A DNA stretch of 64,000 nucleotides from Bacillus inaquosorum KCTC 13429 (GCF_000332645.1 NZ_AMXN01000002.1:434001-498000); one strand, 5' to 3'. Shown: positions 10,179 to 20,789, counted from the stretch's first letter. The notes: a model not told the origin generated them from the sequence alone. Numbers and translations are program-made.

Positions 10179-10370
10179 GTGAAGAAACGATTCAGCTCTT
10201 ATTCACTGCCGCCGTGGGTCAGGCAAATTCGGCTTGTATCCGCGCAAGTGATTATCCCCATTACAATTTTTCAAGGGATCAGAACTATTTTCTTTCCGAC
10301 AACCTTTGATGTTTTGCTACTCGCAATCCTAATCTTTTTAGCTTGCGCTCTTCATTTAGAATGGATATAA
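10179..10370 (+). CDS. yszA: YszA, small membrane protein of unknown function
   Basis: 63 residues from GTG 10179, chosen because GAGGAGG lies 6 bases upstream; the open frame begins seven codons earlier without a ribosome-binding site. The basic N-terminus (VKKRFSSYSLPPWVRQIR) is followed by two hydrophobic stretches at about 23-38 and 43-58. It stands alone on the plus strand between valS and ysxE, which face the other way. A possible sigma-K-like motif (CACC, 15 bases, then CATATGATG) lies just upstream, near 10127-10150, but is one base off. I recall yszA at this site in B. subtilis; the symbol is fairly but not fully certain. Confidence 0.75.
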   Translation: MKKRFSSYSLPPWVRQIRLVSAQVIIPITIFQGIRTIFFPTTFDVLLLAILIFLACALHLEWI

Positions 10371-10377
10371 ACAAACA

Positions 10378-10408
10378 AGTCCGCGCCATTAAGACGTGGA
10401 CTCGTTTT
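10378..10408. terminator. Bidirectional terminator between yszA and ysxE
   Basis: AGTCCGCG pairs with CGTGGACT (one G-T pair) around a 9-base loop. The plus-strand side is followed by CGTTTT and the minus-strand side by TTGTTTGTTT. It serves both convergent genes and contains the ysxE stop codon. Confidence 0.75.
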
Positions 10409-11414
10409 CAGCCTGAAATTTTTTCTCTTGTTCAATCTGATGAATTTTCATCACAAACGGCTCTATATTTTTCATTTGCCAGTAAGCCTTTAATAAATGC
10501 GCACATTCATCTTTTTCATGCTGTCTTTTCCCGGTTTGATAACGGTTCAGCACCTTGTACATGGCTGCCGGATATGCCATATAGCTGAGAAAAAGACTGA
10601 CTTCGGCTTCACGCAAAGGGAATGATTTCGTGTATGCATAAAACCATTCGACACATTCCGGACAAGCTTTTGGAAAGCCTCTGAACATTTTTGTATAAAA
10701 GCCGAGCAAGTCGTTTTGCGGCGGGCCGGCAGACGCTCTTTCGAAGTTTGTGAAATACCCGGTCCCAGCGTCATTATACAGAAAATGGTGTATAGATAGG
10801 CTGCCGTGGTTCATCACAACCCTTGAGATGCCCTTTTCTTTTGCCGACTCATACCAGTCCTCCAACCGCTCCAGTGCAAAGTTCACCGCGGAAATGGTTT
10901 CTGAAAAATAGGTTACGGCTTGGAGTTCAAAAGGGGAAAGGTACCATTCCTTCTCCGCTCTGTCCACAAACTGTTCATAGAAAATTTTATCATTTTCCCA
11001 CTTTTTTTTCGTTTGTCCGTAATAACGTTCAATATCATCACGGCTGACCTTCATTTCCTGCGCAGTTCTGTCGTGAAGACGGGCTGCTTCTCTAAATAAA
11101 TAAGCATGTTTCTGATCCCGTTCTTCCTCTTGGTCAAATTGGAGCCAAGGCATTAAATAATAGGAATCTCCTGATTGTACGCCCGCTGAGAAAAACTCAC
11201 CGCTATTTGTTCTGTAAACGGGAACAAATGAACGAAAACCTTTTTCCTCAATCGCCACCATATGATCTGTAAACTGTTTGCTGCGAACCGATTTCAATTT
11301 TTTCAGGGCGAATACGCCGTAGTCTGTATACACTTTCCATACAAGAGGACTGACAGGCTCAATAAATTGAGCAGTCAGTCCGTATTCCTGAAGAACCGAT
11401 TGGGTTTCTTCCAT
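10389..11414 (-). CDS. ysxE: YsxE, spore coat-associated CotS-family kinase-like protein
   Basis: 341 residues from ATG 11414, which has GGTGA 5 bases upstream; two GTG codons extend the frame by four codons. The sequence has the layout of the CotS/choline-kinase-like fold ([16 protein letters not shown] in place of the usual HGDxxxxN loop). The expected catalytic aspartate is replaced by a serine in NHGSLSIHH, so it may be a pseudokinase. In B. subtilis YsxE belongs to the spore coat and depends on SpoVID. It follows spoVID by 32 bases. Confidence 0.9.
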   Translation of the reverse strand: MEETQSVLQEYGLTAQFIEPVSPLVWKVYTDYGVFALKKLKSVRSKQFTDHMVAIEEKGFRSFVPVYRTNSGEFFSAGVQSGDSYYLMPWLQFDQEEERDQKHAYLFREAARLHDRTAQEMKVSRDDIERYYGQTKKKWENDKIFYEQFVDRAEKEWYLSPFELQAVTYFSETISAVNFALERLEDWYESAKEKGISRVVMNHGSLSIHHFLYNDAGTGYFTNFERASAGPPQNDLLGFYTKMFRGFPKACPECVEWFYAYTKSFPLREAEVSLFLSYMAYPAAMYKVLNRYQTGKRQHEKDECAHLLKAYWQMKNIEPFVMKIHQIEQEKKFQAENESTS

Positions 11415-11446
11415 TCCATTCACCACATTTTCCGATCGCTTACGGC

Positions 11447-13672
11447 TTACGCATGGCTGTTGTTATATTGAGGAATATAAAGGATCTGGCCTGCTTTCAA
11501 TTCATCATCCAAGGCTAAGGAATTCATCCTGATCAGCTGCTGGGAGGTGATTTCATACCGTTCGCATAAACGTTCGATCGTGTCTTCCTGCTGAACAATG
11601 CATATTTTCATTCTCGAAAATTCATCCTCTTCTCTCGTAAAGAGTTTTGTTAAATAAAGAGAATTATTACTTTCTTTTGTTTGAGATTCCTTCGTTTCAG
11701 CAGCAGGAGTAACCCTAGGAATAGCATCCGCTTCCTTCCTTTCAGTCTCAGAGGTTTCAGGCAGCTGGAAGGATTGAAAAGGTGTTTCTTCCTCAGGCTC
11801 TTCAGCCGGAGGTATTTTTCTCACTTCAATTTCAAAGCTTTCTTCCTCTTGTTCTTCCTCCTCCAATAGTTTAGGCGCTGAATAAAAAGAATCCCCATCT
11901 TCTTGTTCGGGCAGGAAGGTGCGGTATGCCGGTGCAAGCTCTTCTTCTTGAGATGCCTCCTCCGAGCTTGCTTTTTGATAAGTAGGATGATGTGAATCGG
12001 CTTCGGCATTCTCTGCATATGCAGCTGATGCTGGTTTCCTCTCTCTACTTTCCTCTATAGAGAGAACCGCCTCATTCACAGTCTCCGAAGCTTCATCCGC
12101 TTCTTGACGGAGTGCGGGCTCAGCGTGCTCCGGTTGATCTGTTTCTTTCTCTTCTTGACGAAGTACAGGCTCAGCGTGTTTCGGTTGATCTGCTTTTTTC
12201 TCTTCTTGACGAAGTGCAGGCTCAGCCTGTTCCGGTTGATCTGCTTTTTTCTCTTCTTGACGAAGTGCAGGCTCAGCCTGTTCCGGTTGATCTGCTTCTT
12301 TCTCTTCTTGACGAAGTGCGGGCTCAGCCTGTTCCGGTTGATCTGCTTCTTGACGAAGTACTGGCTCAGCCTGTTTCGATTGATCTGCTTCTTGACGAAG
12401 TACTGGCTCAGCCTGTTTCGATTGATCTGCTTCTTTCTTTTCTTGATGAAGTGCGGGCTCAGCCTGTTCCGGTTGATCTGCTTCTTGACGAAGTACTGGC
12501 TCAGCCTGTTTCGATTGATCTGCTTCTTGACGAAGTGCGGGCTCAGCCTGTTTCGATTGATCTGCTTCTTTCTCTTCTTGGCGAAGTACGGGCTCAGCCT
12601 GTTCCGATTGATCTGCTTCTTGACGAAGTACAGGCTCAGCCTGCTCCGGTTGATCTGCTTCTTCATTTTGAGCCTCTTGACGCAACGCATATTCAAGAAT
12701 AGAGGACACTGGTGTTTCTGCTTTTTCCTCTTCAATTGCAGTCTCTTCTTGTAGCTCAGCTTCCAAAGCAGGCGATTCTTCTGCTCCAGAACCTTCACAA
12801 AGCTCTGCCTCTGCTGGAGAGTCCGCGTCTTTCCGAACATCTGCTAATGCAGCTGCTGGCTCTGGCGTTTCTTTTTCTGCTTTAACGATCTCTTGAATTT
12901 CTATTTCTGATGCATTAGGTTTTGGCTCAGCTTCTTCTGTTTCCGATTCTTCACGAGACTCCGCTTCCGGCACTACAAGCTCTGCTGGCTCGACTTCTTC
13001 TTTCACACCTTCTCGCGCCTCTGGTTCTGAAGCAACTGATTCCGGCGGCGCAGATTCTGATTTTTCTGTTTCCAACTCTTCACGAAGCCCGGTTTTCGAG
13101 ACAAAAAGTTCTGGCGGTTCATCCTGCATAATTGCTTCCTCTGCCGGAGCTGCATCCGTTTCTAATGCACTGTGTATCGGCGGCTCAGAAAGCTCTTCCT
13201 CTCTAAATGCCGCAGGAGCTTCATATAGAGGAATCTCCGGCTCTTTATCTGCCGTATCATCCAAAAGCCCTTCGATCGCTAAATCAGCCTGAATCGTTAG
13301 AATACGCGAATCCGTTAATTGATAGTCAAATGCGTCAATAAAGACGAAGACATCCTGTAAATGGCTCACTTTATTTTTCGGAATGGTAATATCCACAGGA
13401 AAACAGTGAGTCAGTTCCGCACTTCCATCCTCTCTCTTTCTGACTTCTTCAACAAACCGCTTATCTGTATAAAACTCTTCAGTATGTTTGTTTTGATCTA
13501 TGTTGTACTCACCTGTAAGTTCAAGCGATCCTCTGATTGATACATAATCATTTACTTCCTGAACCCTAATATCAGGATCTAATGAAATAGAAAGCAGTTC
13601 AGAAACTTCCTGTCCTTTTTGGAAACAGACCGATTCTTCTACAGAAAATTGCAATCGATGATTTTGCGGCAA
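11447..13672 (-). CDS. spoVID: SpoVID, coat encasement protein with expanded repeat region
   Basis: 741 residues from TTG 13672. An ATG two codons upstream is only 2 bases from AAAGGAGG, while the TTG has the ideal 8-base spacing. The N-terminal domain (about 1-150) and the C-terminal LysM domain (about 688-735) are typical. SpoVID coats the forespore and drives encasement by the coat, binding SafA and SpoIVA. The middle is acidic and low in complexity. At 12098-12657 it carries 12 tandem units of 14 or 17 residues ([14 protein letters not shown] type). B. subtilis 168 SpoVID is about 575 residues as I recall, so this one is much longer. Confidence 0.95.
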   Translation of the reverse strand: MPQNHRLQFSVEESVCFQKGQEVSELLSISLDPDIRVQEVNDYVSIRGSLELTGEYNIDQNKHTEEFYTDKRFVEEVRKREDGSAELTHCFPVDITIPKNKVSHLQDVFVFIDAFDYQLTDSRILTIQADLAIEGLLDDTADKEPEIPLYEAPAAFREEELSEPPIHSALETDAAPAEEAIMQDEPPELFVSKTGLREELETEKSESAPPESVASEPEAREGVKEEVEPAELVVPEAESREESETEEAEPKPNASEIEIQEIVKAEKETPEPAAALADVRKDADSPAEAELCEGSGAEESPALEAELQEETAIEEEKAETPVSSILEYALRQEAQNEEADQPEQAEPVLRQEADQSEQAEPVLRQEEKEADQSKQAEPALRQEADQSKQAEPVLRQEADQPEQAEPALHQEKKEADQSKQAEPVLRQEADQSKQAEPVLRQEADQPEQAEPALRQEEKEADQPEQAEPALRQEEKKADQPEQAEPALRQEEKKADQPKHAEPVLRQEEKETDQPEHAEPALRQEADEASETVNEAVLSIEESRERKPASAAYAENAEADSHHPTYQKASSEEASQEEELAPAYRTFLPEQEDGDSFYSAPKLLEEEEQEEESFEIEVRKIPPAEEPEEETPFQSFQLPETSETERKEADAIPRVTPAAETKESQTKESNNSLYLTKLFTREEDEFSRMKICIVQQEDTIERLCERYEITSQQLIRMNSLALDDELKAGQILYIPQYNNSHA
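12098..12657 (-). repeat. In-frame tandem repeat array inside spoVID
   Basis: Twelve consecutive coding units of 42 or 51 bases were counted by eye: six of 14 codons ([14 protein letters not shown] type) and six of 17 codons with an added EKE, EKK or KKE. Units differ at P/S, E/K, V/A and a few other positions. The first unit lies at the 12657 end and the last ([14 protein letters not shown]) at the 12098 end. The whole array keeps frame. Confidence 0.93.
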
Positions 13673-13688
13673 GTTCATATCCTCCTTT

Positions 13689-13711
13689 CATCTAATCCTT
13701 AAAATTAGATG
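13689..13711. repeat. Hairpin directly upstream of the spoVID ribosome-binding site
   Basis: CATCTAAT and ATTAGATG form a perfect 8-base stem with a 7-base loop. The stem touches the AAAGGAGG Shine-Dalgarno of spoVID on the minus strand. It could influence translation or mRNA stability; this is inference. Confidence 0.55.
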
Positions 13712-13763
13712 TCACTAAAGGTGTATGTATGAACTGGGGAAAATATGAGTGGGAGAGCACAGA

Positions 13764-13800
13764 AAAAACCGGTACAAGAATGTCCTTGATACCGGTTTTT
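13764..13800 (-). terminator. Terminator of the hem operon
   Basis: AAAACCGGTA and TACCGGTTTT form a near-perfect stem with T-runs on both sides, just after the hemL stop. It ends the hemAXCDBL transcript and separates it from spoVID. Confidence 0.9.
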
Positions 13801-13805
13801 CACTC

Positions 13806-15098
13806 TTATCCGCGGCTGATCTCAGCGAATACTTTCTCAGCTGCCTGGATTGTTTTTTCAATATCTTCATCAGTATGGGCCGTTGAAAGGAAAAGGCCTT
13901 CGAATTGTGATGGCGGAAGGAATACACCTTCATTTGCCATCCCTTTATAATATTTAGCAAACAGCTTTAAATCAGATGATTTAGCTGTTTCATAATTGAT
14001 GACAGGTTCGTTTGTAAAGAAGAAACCGATCATCGAACCTGCCCGGTTAAAGGTATGCGGAATGCCATGAGCCTCAGCCGCTTTTGAAATGCCTTCTTCC
14101 AGCCTGTCACCTTTTTTGATGAAATTCTTGTAGGAATCAGGTGTCAGCTGTTTTAATGTTTCTAAGCCAGCCGTCATCGCAAGCGGGTTGCCTGACAATG
14201 TACCAGCCTGATAAATCGGACCGCTCGGAGCGATCTGCTCCATGATTTCAGCCTTGCCTCCATAAGCGCCGACAGGAAGTCCGCCCCCGATCACTTTTCC
14301 TAAACAAGTCAGATCAGGCGTTACGCCGAAATAGCCTTGAGCACAGTTATAATCGACCCGGAAGCCTGTCATCACTTCATCAAAAATCAGCAGAGAACCG
14401 TATTGCTCAGTGATATCACGCAGACCTTGCAGGAAGCCATCTTGCGGCGGAACAACTCCCATATTTCCGGCAACCGGCTCTACGATAACACCCGCAATGT
14501 CTTCACCGAATTGCTGGAAAGCAAGCTTTATACTTTCTAAATCATTGTACGGAACGGTGATGGTGTTTTTCGCAATGCCTTCAGGCACACCAGGGCTGTC
14601 AGGCAGACCAAGAGTGGCCACTCCTGAACCTGCTTTAATCAAGAGAGAATCGCCGTGCCCGTGGTAGCAGCCCTCAAATTTTAAAATCTTGTTGCGGCCT
14701 GTATATCCTCTAGCCAAACGAAGGGCACTCATTGTGGCCTCTGTTCCGGAGCTGACCATTCGTACAATTTCTACAGATGGCACACGATCAATGACGAGTT
14801 GTGCCAGTTCATTTTCCACCTCAGTCGGAGCCCCGAAGCTTGTCCCGTATTCAGCCACTTTTTTGAGGCTCTCTACGACGCGGTCATTTGTATGCCCTAA
14901 AATTAAAGGTCCCCATGACAAGACGTAGTCAATATATTCATTACCGTCAATATCAAAGATTTTTGAGCCTTTTCCGCGCTCCATAAAAATCGGGTCCATG
15001 TCTACCGATTTAAATGCGCGAACGGGACTGTTCACACCGCCCGGCATGAGTTTTTGCGCTTCTTTAAAAGCCGCTTTTGATTTTTCATAGCTTCTCAT
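13806..15098 (-). CDS. hemL: HemL, glutamate-1-semialdehyde 2,1-aminomutase
   Basis: 430 residues from ATG 15098, preceded by AGGAG; a TTG three codons upstream is less likely. It is a PLP-dependent class III aminotransferase. The PLP-binding lysine lies in [15 protein letters not shown], and the cofactor-binding [10 protein letters not shown] and YHGHGDSLL are present. It converts glutamate-1-semialdehyde to 5-aminolevulinate, the last step of the C5 route to haem. It is the terminal gene of the hem operon, 29 bases after hemB. Confidence 0.97.
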   Translation of the reverse strand: MRSYEKSKAAFKEAQKLMPGGVNSPVRAFKSVDMDPIFMERGKGSKIFDIDGNEYIDYVLSWGPLILGHTNDRVVESLKKVAEYGTSFGAPTEVENELAQLVIDRVPSVEIVRMVSSGTEATMSALRLARGYTGRNKILKFEGCYHGHGDSLLIKAGSGVATLGLPDSPGVPEGIAKNTITVPYNDLESIKLAFQQFGEDIAGVIVEPVAGNMGVVPPQDGFLQGLRDITEQYGSLLIFDEVMTGFRVDYNCAQGYFGVTPDLTCLGKVIGGGLPVGAYGGKAEIMEQIAPSGPIYQAGTLSGNPLAMTAGLETLKQLTPDSYKNFIKKGDRLEEGISKAAEAHGIPHTFNRAGSMIGFFFTNEPVINYETAKSSDLKLFAKYYKGMANEGVFLPPSQFEGLFLSTAHTDEDIEKTIQAAEKVFAEISRG

Positions 15099-15127
15099 CT
15101 GCCTCAACTCCTGTCAACTGAATAAAA

Positions 15128-16102
15128 TTACTCCGCAAGCCATTTCGCTGCGTCTTTCGCATGGTACGTAATAATTAGATCGGCACCTGCGCGCTTCATG
15201 CTTGTCAAAATTTCTAGCACAATTTCTTTTTCTTTGATCCAGCCGTTCTGCGCTGCAGCCTTCACCATAGAATACTCTCCGCTTACATTATAAGCGACGA
15301 GCGGCAAAGTAAACTCATTTTTCACGTCACGCATGATATCCATATATGAAAGTGAAGGTTTGACAATTAAAAAGTCCGCGCCTTCCTCAACATCTGATTG
15401 TGCTTCGCGGAGTGCTTCCATACGGTTGGCAGGGTCCATCTGATATGTTTTGCGGTCCCCGAATTGCGGCGTGCTGTTTGCTGCATCACGGAACGGACCG
15501 TAAAACTCACTTGAATATTTTACAGCGTAAGACATGATTGGAATATTGACGAATCCTTCTTTATCAAGCGCTTCTCTGATCACTGTAACAAATCCGTCCA
15601 TCATGTTTGATGGCGCAATGATATCCGCACCAGCTCTCGCTTGGCTGACAGCTGTCTGCGCCAAAAGCTCCAGCGATTCATCATTGAGGATGACTCCGTC
15701 TTTGACAAGTCCGCAATGGCCGTGGTCTGTATATTCGCATAAGCATGTATCAGCGACAACAACCATCTCAGGGAAGTGTTTTTTAATTTCTGTGATGGCT
15801 TTTTGAACGATGCCGTGATCATGGTACGCTTGCGTTCCGCAATCATCTTTTTCTTCCGGGATGCCAAACACGATGACAGATTGAATGCCCAGTTTGACCA
15901 ACTCTGCCACTTCATCCTTCAATAGATCTAATGATACATGGTAAACATCAGGCATTGACGGAACAGCTTTTTTGCCTTCCAGCCCTTCAACGACAAAAAT
16001 CGGATAAATAAAATCTGATGGATGCAAACGTGTTTCCTTTACCATCTCTCTCATTGTTTTTGAGGACCGCAGGCGGCGGTGTCTGTTAAATAATTGACTC
16101 AT
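15128..16102 (-). CDS. hemB: HemB, porphobilinogen synthase (delta-aminolevulinate dehydratase)
   Basis: 324 residues from ATG 16102 ([12 protein letters not shown]). The start overlaps the hemD stop as ATGA, indicating translational coupling. The zinc-type cysteines occur in [14 protein letters not shown]. The two active-site lysines are in [18 protein letters not shown] and [12 protein letters not shown]. It condenses two 5-aminolevulinate molecules into porphobilinogen. An upstream in-frame ATG ten codons earlier lies inside hemD and has no family match. Confidence 0.97.
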   Translation of the reverse strand: MSQLFNRHRRLRSSKTMREMVKETRLHPSDFIYPIFVVEGLEGKKAVPSMPDVYHVSLDLLKDEVAELVKLGIQSVIVFGIPEEKDDCGTQAYHDHGIVQKAITEIKKHFPEMVVVADTCLCEYTDHGHCGLVKDGVILNDESLELLAQTAVSQARAGADIIAPSNMMDGFVTVIREALDKEGFVNIPIMSYAVKYSSEFYGPFRDAANSTPQFGDRKTYQMDPANRMEALREAQSDVEEGADFLIVKPSLSYMDIMRDVKNEFTLPLVAYNVSGEYSMVKAAAQNGWIKEKEIVLEILTSMKRAGADLIITYHAKDAAKWLAE

Positions 16103-16887
16103 ATTCTCTCTTCCTCTCTTGACATGCTGCACATTAACTCAAGCATGCCGTCTATTGTAAATGTGTCAGGCGTATGTGATGTGATGCCATACGACAGCAG
16201 GGCGTCCCTTGTTAAAGGTCCGATGCTGATACATGACGTCCTGTTCGCCTGCCACTTTTTCAATTCTTCTCCTAAGACATGCATAAACGTATGTACGGTT
16301 GATGAACTCGTAAATGTCACATAGTCAAATGAATATTGGCCCGCAGCCTCTTTCAGTGCAACGATGCCTTCTTCATCCGGAATCGTTTCGTAAACAACCC
16401 ATTCCTTCACTTCAAAACCAAGCGGGACAAGTTCTTGTTTGATCACATCACGTGACAAATTGCCTTTAATCACTGTAATTCGTTCCGCCGGTTCAGCATG
16501 CTGCTTAAGGGCCTCCGCCAATTGTTCAGCGATATAGTCCTTAGGCATTACATCAACCGATACGTTATGCGTTTCCAAGCGGCGAGCCGTTTTTTCACCA
16601 ACAGCCGCAATTTTTTTATGAGCAGGAAGAAAAAGCTGATTTTCCTGTAGATAAGAAAAAAAGAAGTCCGCTCCGTTCACACTTGTAAAAACAAGCCAAC
16701 CAGGCGCAGCAAGATCCTCTTTCACCTGTTTCGCAACATCATTCGGCAAAGCGCGTCGAAACGTAATCAAAGAGGTCAAAACCGCTTTTCCACCAAGCGC
16801 CTCCACTTTTTGCTGAAACGATTTTGCCTGCGCCTTATTCCGGGTGACTAGCACTGTTTTTCCTTTCAGCGGAAAATCATTTTCCAT
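16099..16887 (-). CDS. hemD: HemD, uroporphyrinogen-III synthase
   Basis: 262 residues from ATG 16887 ([20 protein letters not shown]). TTG 16896 and ATG 16893 are also in frame, so the exact start is not certain. The gene overlaps the end of hemC by 11 bases or more. Typical HemD features are the N-terminal KTVLVTR strand and the [12 protein letters not shown] and [10 protein letters not shown] segments. The enzyme cyclises hydroxymethylbilane to uroporphyrinogen III. The family is poorly conserved, so position in the operon supports the call. Confidence 0.95.
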   Translation of the reverse strand: MENDFPLKGKTVLVTRNKAQAKSFQQKVEALGGKAVLTSLITFRRALPNDVAKQVKEDLAAPGWLVFTSVNGADFFFSYLQENQLFLPAHKKIAAVGEKTARRLETHNVSVDVMPKDYIAEQLAEALKQHAEPAERITVIKGNLSRDVIKQELVPLGFEVKEWVVYETIPDEEGIVALKEAAGQYSFDYVTFTSSSTVHTFMHVLGEELKKWQANRTSCISIGPLTRDALLSYGITSHTPDTFTIDGMLELMCSMSREEERI

Positions 16888-17818
16888 CCTCATCAAGCTC
16901 CCGTTTTACACGATCAATTAATTCTTTGGCTCCTTTGTCAGCCATAAGAGCGGCACAGCGCTTTCCGACTTCCTCCGGATCGTTTCCGGTGACGGTTTCT
17001 TTAAAAATGATTTTGCCGTCAGGAGAAGCGACAAGCCCTGTCAATTCAATTTCATCCTGTCCGTTTAACACTGAGTAGCCTGCGATCGGAACCTGGCAGC
17101 CGCCCTCCATCGCGTTTAAATAAGCACGTTCCGCCAACACGGTCCGTTTTGTATATTCATCTGTAAACTGAGAAAACAACGCCAATAGCTCTTCATCAGA
17201 TTCTCGGCACTCAATTGCCAGTGCTCCTTGGCCCACAGCAGGCAAACAGCGCTCAGGCTCGAGAAATTCGGTTACGACATCTTGCTTCCAGCCCATTCTG
17301 GAAAGGCCGGCAGCAGCTAAAATAATCGCGTCATAATCCTCAGTTTCCAGCTTTTGAAGTCTCGTATCTATATTACCCCTAATCCATTTAATTGTAATGT
17401 CAGGACGCTCGATCAAAAGCTGTGCGCTTCTTCTTAAACTGCTTGTGCCAATAACAGCGCCTTCCTTCATTTCTGAAAGCTTTACGCGATTCTTTGAAAT
17501 AAGGGCGTCACGAGGGTCTTCCCGTTCAGGAATACAGCCGATCACAAGTCCTTCAGGCAAAACAGCAGGCATGTCCTTCATGCTGTGTACCGCCATATCA
17601 ATGTCTTCATTTAAAAGCGCTTGTTCAATCTCTTTGACAAACAGCCCTTTCCCGCCCACTTTTGAGAGCGTAACGTCGACGATCCGGTCGCCCTTTGTCA
17701 CGATTTCTTTTATTTCAAAGGTAAACGAAGGATTGATTTCTTTTAGTTTTTGAATGACCCATTTTGTTTGAGTCATAGCGAGTTTGCTCCGTCTGGAACC
17801 TACCTTAATCGTTCTCAT
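16877..17818 (-). CDS. hemC: HemC, porphobilinogen deaminase (hydroxymethylbilane synthase)
   Basis: 313 residues from ATG 17818, preceded by GGGAGG 10 bases away; the open frame runs 12 codons further but without family similarity. [17 protein letters not shown] is the standard N-terminus. The cysteine that binds the dipyrromethane cofactor lies in [13 protein letters not shown], and the catalytic aspartate is in [11 protein letters not shown] or nearby. The enzyme polymerises four porphobilinogens. It lies 36 bases after hemX. Confidence 0.97.
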   Translation of the reverse strand: MRTIKVGSRRSKLAMTQTKWVIQKLKEINPSFTFEIKEIVTKGDRIVDVTLSKVGGKGLFVKEIEQALLNEDIDMAVHSMKDMPAVLPEGLVIGCIPEREDPRDALISKNRVKLSEMKEGAVIGTSSLRRSAQLLIERPDITIKWIRGNIDTRLQKLETEDYDAIILAAAGLSRMGWKQDVVTEFLEPERCLPAVGQGALAIECRESDEELLALFSQFTDEYTKRTVLAERAYLNAMEGGCQVPIAGYSVLNGQDEIELTGLVASPDGKIIFKETVTGNDPEEVGKRCAALMADKGAKELIDRVKRELDEDGK

Positions 17819-17854
17819 ATTTTTCTTTCCTCCCGAATCTGCTTGGGACATCAT

Positions 17855-18685
17855 TTAACTGAACCAATGGAATTGCGACAGGCTTCCCAGCAGGAAATAA
17901 TTGATCATCAGCACGAGAAAACAAGCCGTATTCCACAGTGCAGCGACCTTTCCTTGCAGCTCTTTAATCAGCCTGATATAAAGATAGTAGCTGTACAGCA
18001 GCAGGACGACAAACGAACCAAGCACTTTGGCATCGAACCAATACAGCGTTTCTAGTGAGACATACGCCCAAATGACGCCGAGAATCAAACTCAGCAACAG
18101 CATCGGAACCCCGATGACATTCAGAACATATGCCATATAATCAAGCTTAGACAAATCTTCTATTCTCAACAGCCATTTTCCCCATTTTTTCTTTTTCAGC
18201 AGATGATATTGAAACATATATAGCACAGAAAAAACGAAAGAAAGGGAAAAAGCGCCGTATGAAAGAATCGCCATTGTAATATGAATCACCAAAAGCTCGG
18301 ATACTAGCTGCCCGGAAAAAGCAGCTGACTGCTGCTCTGTCGGTGAAAAGGTATGAATGGCGATCATAGAGAATCCTATTACATTTGTAAAAAACACGAT
18401 AAAGTCAACTCGTAACAGCTTTGTTAAAACAAGTGACAGCGTGACAAGCACCCAGGCATAAAAATAAAGCGCCTCCGTCACATTTAATACTGGAAACCGC
18501 CCCGTCACCCACATAAAATAGGCCAAATACACGGTTTGCAGAGTCCAGACAATAGAAAGCAACCAGAAGGCCATTTTTCCAGCCTTCCGGTTGTGTTGAA
18601 GAAAATCTATAAAATAAAAGAGTACACTTAATGCGTAAATGACGATTGTTCCCTCATTAAGTCTTGCCATTGCAGTATCAATCAT
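17855..18685 (-). CDS. hemX: HemX, membrane protein controlling HemA level (CcsA/CytC-type fold)
   Basis: 276 residues with about eight hydrophobic segments. It belongs to the cytochrome c assembly (CcsA/ResC-like) family and lies between hemA and hemC. In B. subtilis HemX is a negative effector of the HemA protein concentration; whether it handles haem directly is not clear. It starts 7 bases after the hemA stop, so coupling to hemA is likely. Confidence 0.95.
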   Translation of the reverse strand: MIDTAMARLNEGTIVIYALSVLFYFIDFLQHNRKAGKMAFWLLSIVWTLQTVYLAYFMWVTGRFPVLNVTEALYFYAWVLVTLSLVLTKLLRVDFIVFFTNVIGFSMIAIHTFSPTEQQSAAFSGQLVSELLVIHITMAILSYGAFSLSFVFSVLYMFQYHLLKKKKWGKWLLRIEDLSKLDYMAYVLNVIGVPMLLLSLILGVIWAYVSLETLYWFDAKVLGSFVVLLLYSYYLYIRLIKELQGKVAALWNTACFLVLMINYFLLGSLSQFHWFS

Positions 18686-18692
18686 TCAGCAT

Positions 18693-20060
18693 TCACTCAC
18701 TTACAAGTGGGGCAAAGCCCGCTTTTGATTCAGCCTTCTTAAAAGAATGGACCTTTTGGCTGCTTTCGACAGTTTTTATCATTTGACGGCCTGCAGCTTC
18801 TTCAATATCAAAGATCTGCATAAACAAGGCCAGCTTTTCTTCAGAATCAGCATCTGCTGCAAGCTCTTTCACCTTTAATATCGGATCGCGCAGCATTTGA
18901 TTAATGATACTTTTGGTATGTTTGTTCAACAGTTTTTTCTCTCTTGTGCTTAAGTGCGGCAGCTTCCGCTCGATACTGTCCATCGTTTCTGACTGGATGG
19001 CAAGCGCCTTTTCGCGCAATGCGGAAATAACTGGCACAACTCCAAGTGTATTCAGCCATTGTTTAAACTCCACAATGGTTTCTTCAATTAACAGTTCAAC
19101 TTTTTCAGCGGTTTCTCTCCGCTCTTTCATGTTCGCCTCTACAATGCCTTCCAGATCATCGATATCATAAAGGAAAACACCTTCAAGGTCATTCAGCGCC
19201 GGATCAAGATCTCTTGGCACAGCAATGTCCACCATAAACAGCGGACGTCCCTTACGAAGCTTATTCGCGTTTTCCATCATCTCTTTGGACACGACAAAAT
19301 CACTTGCGCCGGTTGAACTGATTAGAATATCGGCCTCCGCAAGCGCGCTTTCAAGCTGATTCAAGCTTCTCGCTTCACCGGAGAAACGGTCTGCAAGCTC
19401 CTTCGCTTTCAAGTAAGTTCGGTTAATGACAGTAACCTTGCCGATTCCCTGCCCGTGCAGGTTTTCCGCTGCAAGCTCGCCCATTTTTCCCGCACCGAGA
19501 ATCAAGATGTGCTTGCTTGAAAGATTTCCGAAGATTTTTTTCGCAAGTTCAACTGCTGCATAGCTTACTGACACTGCATTTGAGCCAATGTCTGTTTCAG
19601 CGTGAGTCCGTTTGCCCACCGTAACAGCCTGCTTAAACAGCTCATTAAAAATCGTCCCGATCGTTTTTTCTTGCTGAGCTGTTTTAAAGCTGTCGCGCAC
19701 CTGGCCGAGAATCTGCGTTTCGCCAATCACCATCGAATCAAGTCCGCAGGCTACACGGAATAAATGCTCAACAGCCGCGTCGCTCTCGTAAAATGTTAAG
19801 AACGGTGACAGCTCTTCTTTGCTTAGTTGAAACCAATCAGCTAAAAACTTTTTTATATAATAACGGCCGGTATGGAGCTGGTCGACTACCGCATAAATTT
19901 CGGTGCGGTTGCAGGTGGAAACGATGATGTTTTCAAGAATGCTTTTCTCTTCTTTCAGCTGCACCATCGCTTCTGCCAGCTCATTTGGCTGAAAGCTTAC
20001 TTTTTCACGTATCTCAATAGGGGCGGATTTATAATCTACTCCCACAACAAGTATATGCAT
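18693..20060 (-). CDS. hemA: HemA, glutamyl-tRNA reductase
   Basis: 455 residues from ATG 20060 ([20 protein letters not shown]), preceded by GGGGGTG; the frame opens nine codons earlier, inside the ribosome-binding region. The catalytic C50 lies in [10 protein letters not shown], and the NADPH-binding motif [15 protein letters not shown] follows near residue 190. It reduces glutamyl-tRNA to glutamate-1-semialdehyde, the committed step of haem synthesis. It heads hemAXCDBL. A duplicated PerR-type operator and -10 region lies 30-80 bases upstream. Confidence 0.98.
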   Translation of the reverse strand: MHILVVGVDYKSAPIEIREKVSFQPNELAEAMVQLKEEKSILENIIVSTCNRTEIYAVVDQLHTGRYYIKKFLADWFQLSKEELSPFLTFYESDAAVEHLFRVACGLDSMVIGETQILGQVRDSFKTAQQEKTIGTIFNELFKQAVTVGKRTHAETDIGSNAVSVSYAAVELAKKIFGNLSSKHILILGAGKMGELAAENLHGQGIGKVTVINRTYLKAKELADRFSGEARSLNQLESALAEADILISSTGASDFVVSKEMMENANKLRKGRPLFMVDIAVPRDLDPALNDLEGVFLYDIDDLEGIVEANMKERRETAEKVELLIEETIVEFKQWLNTLGVVPVISALREKALAIQSETMDSIERKLPHLSTREKKLLNKHTKSIINQMLRDPILKVKELAADADSEEKLALFMQIFDIEEAAGRQMIKTVESSQKVHSFKKAESKAGFAPLVSE

Positions 20061-20090
20061 CGCTTTAATTACACCCCCAACACCCAATCT

Positions 20091-20144
20091 TTATTTATAA
20101 TCATTCTAACATAGAACTCATTATTTATAATAATTATAACATAG
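20091..20144 (-). promoter_or_regulatory. Duplicated PerR box and -10 region of hemA
   Basis: Two 24-base direct repeats (20091-20114 and 20121-20144) differ at two positions and are 30 bases apart. The distal copy contains TTATAATAATTATAA (20125-20139), a perfect 7-1-7 PerR-type palindrome. The proximal copy has the degenerate TTATAATCATTCTAA (20095-20109). On the minus strand each copy also holds an extended -10 motif: TATGTTATAAT and TATGTTAGAAT. PerR control of hemA is known in B. subtilis; use of both copies is inference. Confidence 0.8.
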
Positions 20145-20291
20145 TTTCTTTCGTAAAATGTGAACAGATTTTAAAATTCTTATGCTATATTAGAAAAAGC
20201 TTCACGCAAAAGAAGCATTCCTATTGACAATACCAAAAACAGCAGATTTTTACTACACATCAGCTCTAAAAAACAAGAAGGTGATATTTGC

Positions 20292-20789
20292 ATGAAACAA
20301 AAATCAATTTTATTCCCTTGTCTGCTCCTTGCCGCTTCTGTATATGCATGGCTTGAAAGCGGCCAAGCCGAACTGTTTTCAGGGCAGGATCAATGGCCTG
20401 TTCTCCTCATGCTGTTAGGCGCTGCCTTTGTATATCAAGGAAAAAAAGAAGCCGTCACACCCCATTTTTTTATCGGTTTGCTTCTTTTCGGAATTGGTTT
20501 GCACTTTTTTGCAAAGCCGAAATGGACATGGTGGCCGGATGATTTTGAAATGCTTCTCTTTCTGATCGGTTTCTCGCTCTTGATTTCAACCGTTCAGAAA
20601 AAAGAATATGTATATGAAGCTGTGTCGATGATTTGTTTTTCCCTGTTTTTGTACTTTTTCAAACAAATAATGGCGTGGCTTGAGTCTGCTCGTATTCCGA
20701 CAGCGCTTCTGAAAGAGTATTGGCCGTTTGTCTTTATTGGAATCAGTTTATTGTTATTATTGATAAAACGAAAAAAATCTATACGATAA
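20292..20789 (+). CDS. ysxD: YsxD, polytopic membrane protein of unknown function
   Basis: 165 residues with about six hydrophobic segments separated by short charged loops, ending in a basic tail (IKRKKSIR). A GAAGGTGAT ribosome-binding site precedes ATG 20292. It is divergent from hemA and convergent with ysxC, with a shared terminator behind it. I recall ysxD at this position in B. subtilis. The spacing of its segments resembles LiaI/LiaF-type membrane regions, but this is weak. No function can be assigned. Confidence 0.85.
   Translation: MKQKSILFPCLLLAASVYAWLESGQAELFSGQDQWPVLLMLLGAAFVYQGKKEAVTPHFFIGLLLFGIGLHFFAKPKWTWWPDDFEMLLFLIGFSLLISTVQKKEYVYEAVSMICFSLFLYFFKQIMAWLESARIPTALLKEYWPFVFIGISLLLLLIKRKKSIR

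Noticed and set aside
12098-12657. Possible CRISPR array
   Set aside because: The repeats are in-frame coding units with no unique spacers and no cas genes nearby.
12076-12840. Long overlapping ORFs on both strands opposite and within the spoVID repeat (12076-12840, 12104-12754, 12112-12702)
   Set aside because: They are open only because the repeat unit has no stop in those frames. They have repetitive, unnatural composition and no ribosome-binding site.
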